Shown: one piece after another, positions 1-7,510 of the stretch
Layout: each line of letters opens with the position of its first letter
Numbering within the stretch: position 1 is the stretch's first letter
DNA from: Persicobacter sp. CCB-QB2
GTDB lineage: Bacteria; Bacteroidota; Bacteroidia; Cytophagales; Cyclobacteriaceae
Direction of reading: 5' to 3'
NCBI RefSeq assembly: GCF_001274635.1
Contig: NZ_LBGV01000001.1
Coordinates: 1,860,001-1,924,000 of the forward strand
DNA: 64,000 nt
The notes under the pieces: generated by a model
The model's database searches: none
What the model was told of the DNA's origin: nothing
The model's input: the letters and a program-made list of their open reading frames with translations, nothing else
Made by a program: the position numbers and the translations under genes

Positions 1-1
1 G

Positions 2-1030
2 GCCATTGAAAATTTACCTTCAGGATTCATTTTTAATCCTTTCGAAAACAAAAACGCCAAAGCCGCCTACTATCTTCAGGCACATTTAGAAATGGTTTTA
101 GGGGATGAGGAAGTTAAGGCCAATCAGGCAGAATATTACCCCCTAAGAGACGAAATAAACCAACAATTATCCACGGACAACCTTCCCTCGGACTGGCAGT
201 ATCATCAACTTGCCGGAAATGAAAAGTCCACCATGGGAAACCGGGAAGATTTCATTCAATTAGTAGAAAAGGGCATCCAGCAAATTCAGGATGGTAAAAT
301 GGAAAAATTTGTCCCCTCCAAATGCAAAAAAATGGCTTTGGAGCACTTCCAACTAATGGACACCCTTTGGAAGCTATCCTGTAAATACCCCAATGCTTTT
401 GTCTCTTTTGTGAGCATGTCAGAAACCGGCAGCTGGTTGGGAGCTACTCCTGAAATATTAATCCATATGGATCGGGAGAAAATTTTCCATACCGTTGCAC
501 TTGCCGGTACTCAGGCCTATGAGGAAAATATGGACCTCAAAGATGTGGCCTGGAAACAAAAAGAAATTGAGGAACAGGCATTGGTAAGTCGTTATATCAT
601 TGGCATTTTAAAAAAATTACGCATACGGGAATTTATTGAAAATGGCCCTAAGACGGCTCGTGCAGGTAATTTAATTCACCTGAAAACGACTTTCGAAATT
701 GATACCAAGGCCATCAACTTTCCGGACTTAGGAGGCGTAATGATTGATCTGCTCCATCCCACTTCTGCTGTTTGTGGTATGCCTCTGAAAGAAAGTGAGC
801 AATTTTTACTGGCAGAAGAAAAACATGATCGTGCTTTTTTCTCCGGTTATCTGGGTCCCATCAATACGGATGGCGAATCCTACGCTTTTGTGAATTTAAG
901 GTGCATGCAATTATTAAAAAATGAAGCCATTTTTTATGCCGGAGCAGGTGCTACCATTGATTCCAATCCGGAAAAAGAATGGCAGGAAACGGAGATGAAG
1001 TGCAATACCTTACTTTCAGTACTGAAATAA
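2..1030 (+). CDS. menF: Isochorismate synthase (MenF/EntC family), 5' end outside window
   Basis: The frame is open from the first bases of the window, so this is the 3' part of a longer gene; 342 residues are visible. It belongs to the chorismate-binding family, which converts chorismate to isochorismate in the cytoplasm, most likely as the first committed step of menaquinone synthesis. Visible family blocks are GSWLGATPEIL, the ALAGT segment, the HLKTTFE stretch, the PTSAVCGMP block and the C-terminal FFSGYLGPI and YAGAGATIDSNPEKEWQETEMK segments that form the Mg/chorismate site. The stop lies 4 bases before the radical SAM start, so the two are probably co-transcribed. An anthranilate or aminodeoxychorismate synthase is less likely, because the C-terminal pattern is that of isochorismate synthases. 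Confidence 0.9.
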   Translation, partial: AIENLPSGFIFNPFENKNAKAAYYLQAHLEMVLGDEEVKANQAEYYPLRDEINQQLSTDNLPSDWQYHQLAGNEKSTMGNREDFIQLVEKGIQQIQDGKMEKFVPSKCKKMALEHFQLMDTLWKLSCKYPNAFVSFVSMSETGSWLGATPEILIHMDREKIFHTVALAGTQAYEENMDLKDVAWKQKEIEEQALVSRYIIGILKKLRIREFIENGPKTARAGNLIHLKTTFEIDTKAINFPDLGGVMIDLLHPTSAVCGMPLKESEQFLLAEEKHDRAFFSGYLGPINTDGESYAFVNLRCMQLLKNEAIFYAGAGATIDSNPEKEWQETEMKCNTLLSVLK

Positions 1031-1034
1031 AAAC

Positions 1035-2297
1035 ATGACCGCATCCCCCATTTCCAAACTTGCCCATGAAAATGCGCCACTGGAAGCCTGGCTGCATACC
1101 CAGGCATTCTGTCCCTTGCCCTGGTTGCATTTGCATGTTTTTACTGATGGAAAAGTTACGCCCTGCTGCAGCAACTTCCTTCATTTTGGAAGGGTGAAAG
1201 AACAATCCGCCGAAGCGATATTTCAGGGAAAACCTGCCAATAGATTTCGGAAAAAACTTTTGGCAGACGAGCAGGAGAAAAGGTGCCAGTCCTGCTATAA
1301 AATGGAGGCCGCTCAGGGCGATAGTTTAAGAACAGAAGCCATCAAGCGATATTTCGAAGTATTCAGAGAGAAAATCCTTCATACTAATCCCGAAGGAAAA
1401 ATTAAGCTCAAGCCGGAGTCCTGGGACCTCCGATTTTCCAATCAATGCAATCTGCGCTGCAGAAGTTGTTTCCATGGCAACAGCTCAAAATGGTATGAAG
1501 AAGCTAAAAGCCTGAACCGAACCGCCTCTGACAAAAAATTGATCCATGCCTTTGAGGAAAAATCCTGGAAAGACTTCACTCATGGAAGCCTTCAAACGGC
1601 GCGTGACTTTTATTTTGCGGGTGGAGAACCTATTTTAATTCCGGAACATTGGGAAATTCTGGACTTCCTCCTTGCGCAGCAAAAAACAGACACCCTATTA
1701 CGTTACAACACCAACCTTTCCACCATTACTTTTAAGGGCAAAGATATTATTGAGTATTGGAAAAAATTCCCCCGACTGGAAATAGGCATTAGCATAGATG
1801 CCGTTGGAAAAGCCGGAGAATACATCCGGAAAGATTTACGGTGGTCACTATTCGAAAAAAACATCCAGCGATTAATTTTGGAAGTACCAAATGCCAAAAT
1901 TAAATGGGAGCCTACCATCAGCCTGATGAACATCCATTCCTGGGGGAAAGACCATCGATATTTGATCGAACATTTCAATATTTCTCCGGATGCGATCAAA
2001 CTGAACATCCTTCACCGACCTGAAATATTTTCCATTCAGGCCCTAACTTCCTGTGAGAAAGAGCAAGTTCATCAAAAAATCGAAAAATTATTAAGTGATC
2101 TGCCCTTTAGCAAAACCACTCAAGATGCCTACCGAGCGCTATTGAGCTTCATGCATGCCGAATCTAAAACCGCGCTTATTCCGGCATTTTTTCAGGAACT
2201 CGAAAGGATGGACCGCATGCGTCAGGAAAATTGGCAAGAAAGCCTACCGCAACTTCTCCCACTTTTCAAAGCCTACGAAAAGGAAAAGCAGGTTTAA
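1035..2297 (+). CDS. Twitch-domain radical SAM protein
   Basis: This 420-residue protein carries the radical SAM cluster motif CNLRCRSC (C138, C142, C145) and the SAM-contacting GGEP motif (196-199). Ahead of the core, residues 26-87 hold extra cysteines (C26, C44, C45, C84, C87) in the CPLPW...TPCC...CQSC pattern of a twitch/SPASM-like auxiliary cluster domain placed at the N-terminus. Such proteins perform radical chemistry, often on peptides or on cell-envelope or carbohydrate substrates. The substrate here is unknown. It starts 4 bases after the isochorismate synthase stop, suggesting one transcript, although no menaquinone step is known to need this type of enzyme. No precursor peptide gene is visible beside it. 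Its last ~54 bases may overlap the 3' end of the convergent symporter gene. Confidence 0.88.
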   Translation: MTASPISKLAHENAPLEAWLHTQAFCPLPWLHLHVFTDGKVTPCCSNFLHFGRVKEQSAEAIFQGKPANRFRKKLLADEQEKRCQSCYKMEAAQGDSLRTEAIKRYFEVFREKILHTNPEGKIKLKPESWDLRFSNQCNLRCRSCFHGNSSKWYEEAKSLNRTASDKKLIHAFEEKSWKDFTHGSLQTARDFYFAGGEPILIPEHWEILDFLLAQQKTDTLLRYNTNLSTITFKGKDIIEYWKKFPRLEIGISIDAVGKAGEYIRKDLRWSLFEKNIQRLILEVPNAKIKWEPTISLMNIHSWGKDHRYLIEHFNISPDAIKLNILHRPEIFSIQALTSCEKEQVHQKIEKLLSDLPFSKTTQDAYRALLSFMHAESKTALIPAFFQELERMDRMRQENWQESLPQLLPLFKAYEKEKQV

Positions 2298-2347
2298 GCC
2301 AAAGGCTGCAAAAATGAATAAGGCGCTTAGCTCCGGCTGACTATTCG

Positions 2348-3586
2348 CTATAAACTTTCCAATACCGGCCACCACACCCCAAATACCATGGCCAGATGTA
2401 CAAACAGCGGTTTCCCCCGGTATCCCATCAGGCCTAAAGCCATGGGTAAAATAAAAGCACCTGAATAAATGGATAATCCTAATAACAAAGAACCGATCAC
2501 GGATTGCATTTTCCAGGCCAGCCCGAAGCTTAATATGGCCAGAACCACCATCCAGATTCTACTTTGCTTCACCGGTAGCGCCACTTTCGGCTTGATCACC
2601 TGCCCTAAAATTAAGGCGGCGGATAGCAAAGTAGTATCTGCAGAAGAAATCACTGCAGAAAGAAGAGCCAGAATCATCAGGATACCCAAAAAACCCGGCA
2701 GATGGTTTTGAACCACACCGACAAAGGCATGAAAAACATCTACCGCATCCGGATAAATCGTCATGGCTTTCATCCCCAAATAAGGCACCAGAAAAGCCAA
2801 TGGAAGAATGACTACCACCGAAATCAGCACTGCCCTTTTCGCCGAAAATTCATCTTTAGCGCAAAAGATACGAGAGTAAATATCTGGGCCAACCAAAAAA
2901 GTGGAGGCATAAGTTAACAATAATAAAAGTAGATCAACCGGCTGAAAATTTACTTCAAAAGGAAAATGGTCCGTCAATTTTGGCAGGGGAACCGCTCCCT
3001 CAACGCTCATTAAAAAATAACCGGTCAAATACAAAGCCACCAAAATAATGATCGATTGCCAGAAATCCGTCTTGATCACCGACCACTGCCCACCCAAAAT
3101 GGTGTAAACCGTGATGACCAGCGTGCTGCCATACATCGTGTGAAGCACAGGCCAATCCATCCAGGCGGAAAGGATTTTCGCCGCACCCATAATTTGAGCT
3201 GCAATAATTCCCATCCAGGCCAAGCCGATCATCATGCCTGCAATACGGCCGGCGGTATCTCCATAAAAATCGGCTAGCAGTTGCGGCAAGGTGAATTTCC
3301 CTAATCGTTTCACTCTTCCGGCCAAGGGGGATAATGCCGCCAGGCCAATTACTCCACAAAGCAACAGCCAGGCCGCAGCCCAGGACTGCTTCTGACTCAA
3401 CTCCATAGTGCCGATTATGGCAGAGCTACCCAGTACTGTCGCAATCAGACTCCCACTGACCTTCCAGGCACTCCCCTGCTCACCTGCAACATAAAAATCA
3501 CTTTCATTTTTAATTTTTCGGGAAGAAAGCCAGCCAATCACCATTAAAAGGAGTATATATAACCCCAGGACCAAAACCTGCATCAT
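2348..3586 (-). CDS. Sodium:solute symporter family protein, C-terminus probably frameshifted
   Basis: A polytopic membrane protein with the N-terminal signature of the SSS family (sodium/solute symporters): a first helix, then the DFYVAGEQGSAW loop, followed by about ten further hydrophobic segments. The substrate cannot be named. As read it is 412 residues, short for the family, and it stops after FGVWWPVLESL. Restoring one G in the run read from 2380-2377 on the minus strand would replace the tail with GGVVAGIGKFIANSQPELSA, another hydrophobic helix (LFIFAAFGLNLLFLF) and a basic end, with a stop at 2244-2246 (447 residues). The single missing base is therefore inferred, and the true 3' end probably overlaps the convergent radical SAM gene. 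The gene is divergent from the small membrane protein at 3684. Confidence 0.85.
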   Translation of the reverse strand: MMQVLVLGLYILLLMVIGWLSSRKIKNESDFYVAGEQGSAWKVSGSLIATVLGSSAIIGTMELSQKQSWAAAWLLLCGVIGLAALSPLAGRVKRLGKFTLPQLLADFYGDTAGRIAGMMIGLAWMGIIAAQIMGAAKILSAWMDWPVLHTMYGSTLVITVYTILGGQWSVIKTDFWQSIIILVALYLTGYFLMSVEGAVPLPKLTDHFPFEVNFQPVDLLLLLLTYASTFLVGPDIYSRIFCAKDEFSAKRAVLISVVVILPLAFLVPYLGMKAMTIYPDAVDVFHAFVGVVQNHLPGFLGILMILALLSAVISSADTTLLSAALILGQVIKPKVALPVKQSRIWMVVLAILSFGLAWKMQSVIGSLLLGLSIYSGAFILPMALGLMGYRGKPLFVHLAMVFGVWWPVLESL

Positions 3587-3683
3587 CTAGAAATTAATTG
3601 GATTATTTTGAAAGATTGTTCAAACTAACACAAAAGATTTCACATTTTTGTCTCAACACTGAATATCCTGCAATAAAATATAA

Positions 3684-4379
3684 ATGGAAACAAAAAAGCC
3701 GGAAGCCGCTTTGGCTGAATGTCCACTAAATGCTGGTGAGAAAAATGTGGATAAAGCATTACTCTCCAATCGAAGCCTATGGATTTTTCATTCAGAAAAA
3801 AGCTTTTCCTTTCCTTTAGGGGAGGTGAATCAGCTCCAGGTGGAATTAAGAAAAAAAATGGGTTGGGTATTTTTGGGCGGAATCCTTATGCCTTTGGCAA
3901 TTGTCGCCTTCCTCACCCACACCATAAGCTCAGGCATTTCTTTACTTTTTGTGCTCGTCTTTGGCTTTCTCTGTTTTTATTATGGCTGGCGTGGCCAAAT
4001 GATGCTGACCATTTATGGTAAAAATTACGAAAGACGATTCCCCCTATCCATCCCGCATAAGGAATTAATGACCTTTTGCAGCTGGCTCAATGGAAAGCTC
4101 CCTCAACTGAAGAAAAAAATAGTATTTTTCGAATATCCTGTTCAGCTCTGGCCACAGGCATTGGAAAACCAGGCACTTCATTTCCCCAGCCCTCAAGCGG
4201 CCTCTTTCCAGCCTCCACGCCAGCCTGGCTTGGATCAAATCCTGATTAAATTTCATTATGAGGGTCAGGAGGAAAGTATCCAATTGCAGCTACATCCTGC
4301 TGATCGCCAAATTATCGGAACCGTGCAAGGAATAATTCCCCTCCATAAAATTACAACCATCAACTTCTCAGGATCTTAA
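3684..4379 (+). CDS. Hypothetical membrane protein with two transmembrane helices
   Basis: I do not recognise a family for this 231-residue protein. Its N-terminal ~57 residues look soluble. They are followed by two adjacent hydrophobic helices at about residues 60-78 (WVFLGGILMPLAIVAFLTH) and 83-103 (ISLLFVLVFGFLCFYYGW). The rest is a soluble C-terminal half with a proline-rich linker (FQPPRQPG) and a short beta-rich end. The hairpin topology puts both soluble parts on the same side of the inner membrane. The gene is divergent from the symporter and precedes the glycerolipid operon by 159 bases, which contain a separate promoter-like element, so it is probably transcribed on its own. The frame is uninterrupted with an ordinary ATG start. 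Confidence 0.6.
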   Translation: METKKPEAALAECPLNAGEKNVDKALLSNRSLWIFHSEKSFSFPLGEVNQLQVELRKKMGWVFLGGILMPLAIVAFLTHTISSGISLLFVLVFGFLCFYYGWRGQMMLTIYGKNYERRFPLSIPHKELMTFCSWLNGKLPQLKKKIVFFEYPVQLWPQALENQALHFPSPQAASFQPPRQPGLDQILIKFHYEGQEESIQLQLHPADRQIIGTVQGIIPLHKITTINFSGS

Positions 4380-4442
4380 CATTAAAGACGAAAAATTGCA
4401 GGAAATTAAGGACAGCCGCTCCGATAAAATCAAAAAAAATAG

Positions 4443-4450
4443 TATTTTTG
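4443..4450 (+). promoter_or_regulatory. Candidate -7 element for the acyltransferase-gpsA operon
   Basis: TATTTTTG fits the Bacteroidota -7 consensus TAnnTTTG. No clear TTG sits 19-21 bases upstream, so the promoter is only half supported. A start about 5-7 bases downstream would coincide with the 5' arm of the foldable leader at 4453-4530. Confidence 0.4.
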
Positions 4451-4452
4451 CA

Positions 4453-4530
4453 GCTTGGAGTATGGAGTATGCCCGTATAAAAAATGGCGGTTCCATACAA
4501 TTAGGGGAAACCTGAGAGGGAACTCCAATC
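4453..4530 (+). promoter_or_regulatory. Foldable 5' leader upstream of the acyltransferase gene
   Basis: The leader can close on itself. TTGGAGT (4455-4461) is complementary to ACTCCAA (4522-4528). Inside this, ATGGA (4462-4466) pairs with TCCAT (4492-4496), and AGG/CCT encloses a GGAAA loop just 3' of it. The result resembles a three-way junction of about 75 nt, beginning where the promoter-like TATTTTTG would start the transcript and ending just before the start codon at 4539. It matches no riboswitch class I can recognise. It could be a cis-regulatory RNA controlling phospholipid synthesis genes, but that function is inference. Confidence 0.35.
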
Positions 4531-4538
4531 AGTAATTA

Positions 4539-6263
4539 ATGCACATGAAGGAGAAGGCAAAAAGTCCTGACAACTCTAATTACCAACCCATCGAGGGGGA
4601 TCTTTCGCGTTGGCCAGTAGTAAAAATGGCCCGCAACAGAAAGGCTTTTGTCAAGGCAGTAGCAGATGAAAGCCTGGAAAGGCTATTGGAAAACAGACGT
4701 TCCAGTGCTGCTCTGATTGAAGAATTGGAAACTACGGTTTTTAAGGAACGACTAAGAATTAAACAAAATCCATGGGATGTTGACCCGGAGGATGACCGTA
4801 AATTCTGGAACAGTCTGCGCTCAGAACTGGGCGCCCTTTCCCATAAGCAATCTTCCGAGGAAGAAAAAATGGGACAATTGCGAGTGATGGTTCACAAAGT
4901 GGTCAGTCGCTATGCGGAAGAAATCGCTGGAAATTTTAAACCTTCTCATTACCGCCTGGCCCGTACGGTGGTAACTTTTGGATTAACCCGCCTGCTGAAT
5001 GCGGCCAAGCTGCATAAGTTCACGGGTATTTTCAAAAATGACTACACCCTGGACGAGAAAATAAAAATTAAAGGGGCAGGAGATAAAATCCGAGCACTGG
5101 CGAAAAAGGGAACCATCATTTTGGTGCCTACGCATTTTTCCAATCTGGACTCCGTACTTTTAGGCTATGTCATTCACCGTTTAGGCCTTCCGCCATTTAT
5201 TTATGGGGCGGGTCTGAATCTTTTCAATATTAAAATCTTCGCTTATTTTATGGATAGCCTTGGCGCCTATAAGGTAGACCGAAGAAAGAAAAACCAGATT
5301 TATCTGGAGGCGCTGAAAACGTATTCCTCCAAAGCGATTCGTGAGGGAGCGCATTCCCTGTTTTTCCCGGGCGGTACCCGTTCTCGCTCAGGAAAGATGG
5401 AGAAAAAGTTGAAATTGGGCTTATTGAGCACAGCCATTGAAGCACAACGCTACAATTTCACCAGTACTGACGAAAATAAAGACCGCAAGATTTATGTAGT
5501 CCCTTTGGTCATCAATTATAACTTCGTTTTAGAAGCTCCTGAGCTGATTGACCAGTACCTGAAGCTAAAAGGACAGGAACGCTATTATGTGGAGAATGAT
5601 GAATATTCGGACTCCTACAAAATCCTTAAATTTTTAATCAAATTCTTTACCAGAGGCTCCTCTATCGCCGTTTCCCTTGGAGAACCTATGGATGTAGTGG
5701 GTAATCTGGTCAATGAAAAAGGCGAAAGCCTGGACAGCCGCAACAAAGTGGTTGATGTTCGCGACTATTTTGTCAAGAATGGCGAAATTAATATCGACCA
5801 CCAGCGGGAGCACCAGTATACGCGTATGTTGGGGGATAAAATTTCCAAAGCTTATTACGATATCAACTGTGTGCAGGGAAGTAATCTGTCGGCATTTATT
5901 GCCTATCAGATGCTGAAGAAAAAGCATAGCCGAATAGATTTCTTTAATTTACTGAGGCTACCGGAGGAGGAACTGATCATTGATTACGAAGCCTTCAAAC
6001 AGAATTTCGCCAAACTCCTGGAAACGATTAAGGCAATGCAAAAGCAGGGAAAAATTGAAGTTGCTGACCACCTGTTACGGGAGGACCTGGATTTGGATAA
6101 AATGATTGCCTCCGGCATTAGAAATGTTGGAATGTACCATTCCAAGCAGGCCCTGTATATAGCGAAAGACCAACAGAGAATACAATCGGAGGACATGAAC
6201 CTGCTCTTCTATTACCACAATCGCCTGGATGGATACCATCTGGATGAACATATTACGATTTAA
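4539..6263 (+). CDS. PlsB/PlsC-type glycerolipid acyltransferase
   Basis: This 574-residue protein has the two signature blocks of glycerolipid acyltransferases: the catalytic HX4D motif (H199 to D204, THFSNLD) and the glycerol-phosphate-binding FPGGTRSRSG (276-285). It transfers an acyl group to glycerol-3-phosphate or lysophosphatidate at the inner face of the cytoplasmic membrane. The length, with long regions on both sides of the acyltransferase core, is closer to PlsB-like enzymes than to the ~250-residue PlsC. The next gene, 18 bases downstream, is gpsA, which makes glycerol-3-phosphate, so sn-1 acylation of glycerol-3-phosphate is an attractive assignment, but the acceptor is inferred. 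A second ATG lies six bases after the first and could be the true start. The leader ahead of it may be a regulatory RNA. Confidence 0.85.
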   Translation: MHMKEKAKSPDNSNYQPIEGDLSRWPVVKMARNRKAFVKAVADESLERLLENRRSSAALIEELETTVFKERLRIKQNPWDVDPEDDRKFWNSLRSELGALSHKQSSEEEKMGQLRVMVHKVVSRYAEEIAGNFKPSHYRLARTVVTFGLTRLLNAAKLHKFTGIFKNDYTLDEKIKIKGAGDKIRALAKKGTIILVPTHFSNLDSVLLGYVIHRLGLPPFIYGAGLNLFNIKIFAYFMDSLGAYKVDRRKKNQIYLEALKTYSSKAIREGAHSLFFPGGTRSRSGKMEKKLKLGLLSTAIEAQRYNFTSTDENKDRKIYVVPLVINYNFVLEAPELIDQYLKLKGQERYYVENDEYSDSYKILKFLIKFFTRGSSIAVSLGEPMDVVGNLVNEKGESLDSRNKVVDVRDYFVKNGEINIDHQREHQYTRMLGDKISKAYYDINCVQGSNLSAFIAYQMLKKKHSRIDFFNLLRLPEEELIIDYEAFKQNFAKLLETIKAMQKQGKIEVADHLLREDLDLDKMIASGIRNVGMYHSKQALYIAKDQQRIQSEDMNLLFYYHNRLDGYHLDEHITI

Positions 6264-6281
6264 CCTTAAGCGCCGAACACT

Positions 6282-7331
6282 ATGAATGTTAACCAACATA
6301 AACCCGTTGGGGTAATCGGATCCGGAAGCTTTGGGCTTGCCGTGGCCAATCTGCTGGCTGAAAACAGTGAGGTATTGGTTTATGCACGTAAGGAGCAGGT
6401 AGCTCATGCGATTAATGTGGATCGCTTTTATAACAATCAGCAGATATCCGAAAGAATTTCCTGCATTACCGACTATGGAGAACTTGCCGATAGATGTGAT
6501 GTGATTTTTCCGGTGGTACCTTCCATCTCCTTCCGGCAAATGATGAAAGATCTTTCTCCTCATTTGCGTCCCTACCATATGTTGATTCATGGCACCAAAG
6601 GCCTGGATCTCCCCAGCCATATTTTAGAGGACCTGGAGGCCGTCTATGAAGTAAGCCGGGAAAATGTAAAAACAATGAGCGAGGTGATCTCGGAAGAGTC
6701 TGTGGTGGTAAGAACCGGCTGCCTGGCAGGGCCTAATCTGGCCAGGGAATTAGCTGAAAAGCACCCGGCGGCTACTGTGGTGGCCAGCCATTTCGATGAG
6801 GTCATCAAGGAAGGACAACGACTGCTTCGCTCGGAGAGATTTCAGGTTTTTGGCTCCAAAGAGCTGATCGGTATTGAGCTTGCAGGTGTTTTAAAGAATA
6901 TTTTAGCCATTGCTTCCGGTGCTATTTCGGGCCTGGGCTTTGGTGAAAATGCCCGCGGACTATTAATTAGTCGGGGCTTGGTAGAATTCATCTACCTAGG
7001 CAAAATGTTAGGTGGAAATACAGAAGCTTTCCTCGGGGTAGCGGGTATTGGGGACTTAGTCACGACTTGCACCTCGAAGCTTAGCCGTAATTATACGGTA
7101 GGTTACCGCCTTTCTCAGGGAGAAAAGCTCAAGGACATTGTGACTTCTATGGAAGAGGTTGCGGAAGGTGTGAAGACGGTCAGGATTATGAAAAAGCTTT
7201 GCGAACACTTTGGGGTTCGTGCTCCCATCACCGAAAGCATCTATCAGGTATTATACGAAGAGGAAACAGTGGATCACGCCTTAAGGCGATTAATGAAGAT
7301 TCCTTTTCACAATGACATTGACTTTCTATAA
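6282..7331 (+). CDS. gpsA: NAD(P)-dependent glycerol-3-phosphate dehydrogenase
   Basis: GpsA reduces dihydroxyacetone phosphate to sn-glycerol-3-phosphate in the cytoplasm, supplying the backbone of phospholipids. The 349-residue protein has the normal family length. The N-terminal Rossmann motif GSGSFG is at 13-18, the conserved lysine of HGTKG is K106, and the catalytic lysine of the GVLKNILAI helix is K205, followed by the substrate-binding GFGENARGLLISRG block and the GIGDLVTTCTS segment. It lies 18 bases after the acyltransferase gene and is followed directly by a strong terminator, so the two genes form a compact operon linking glycerol-3-phosphate formation to its acylation. Confidence 0.96.
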   Translation: MNVNQHKPVGVIGSGSFGLAVANLLAENSEVLVYARKEQVAHAINVDRFYNNQQISERISCITDYGELADRCDVIFPVVPSISFRQMMKDLSPHLRPYHMLIHGTKGLDLPSHILEDLEAVYEVSRENVKTMSEVISEESVVVRTGCLAGPNLARELAEKHPAATVVASHFDEVIKEGQRLLRSERFQVFGSKELIGIELAGVLKNILAIASGAISGLGFGENARGLLISRGLVEFIYLGKMLGGNTEAFLGVAGIGDLVTTCTSKLSRNYTVGYRLSQGEKLKDIVTSMEEVAEGVKTVRIMKKLCEHFGVRAPITESIYQVLYEEETVDHALRRLMKIPFHNDIDFL

Positions 7332-7336
7332 AATTA

Positions 7337-7367
7337 GTCGGCATCTTTTCAGGTGCCGACTTTTTTT
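7337..7367 (+). terminator. Rho-independent terminator after gpsA
   Basis: A perfect 7-bp stem (GTCGGCA 7337-7343 with TGCCGAC 7354-7360) is followed by seven T. It begins 6 bases after the gpsA stop and ends the acyltransferase-gpsA operon. Confidence 0.9.
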
Positions 7368-7510
7368 ATGCTTAACAAAAACGATTCGATCAGACAATCG
7401 TTGAACTAAACATTGAATATTGTTATTTTAAGGAATAACAGCTATTTTTTTGGATATTTTAGCGCACCCGAACTTTTTGCGCGAAAGAACCTGTTTATTG
7501 ACTAAGTCCT

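Noticed and set aside
4500..4530. TPP riboswitch or hammerhead ribozyme in the acyltransferase leader, suggested by CTGAGA and GGGAA/GAAAC
   Set aside because: The remaining conserved TPP elements are missing, and the CUGANGA core of hammerheads does not match (CTGAGAG).
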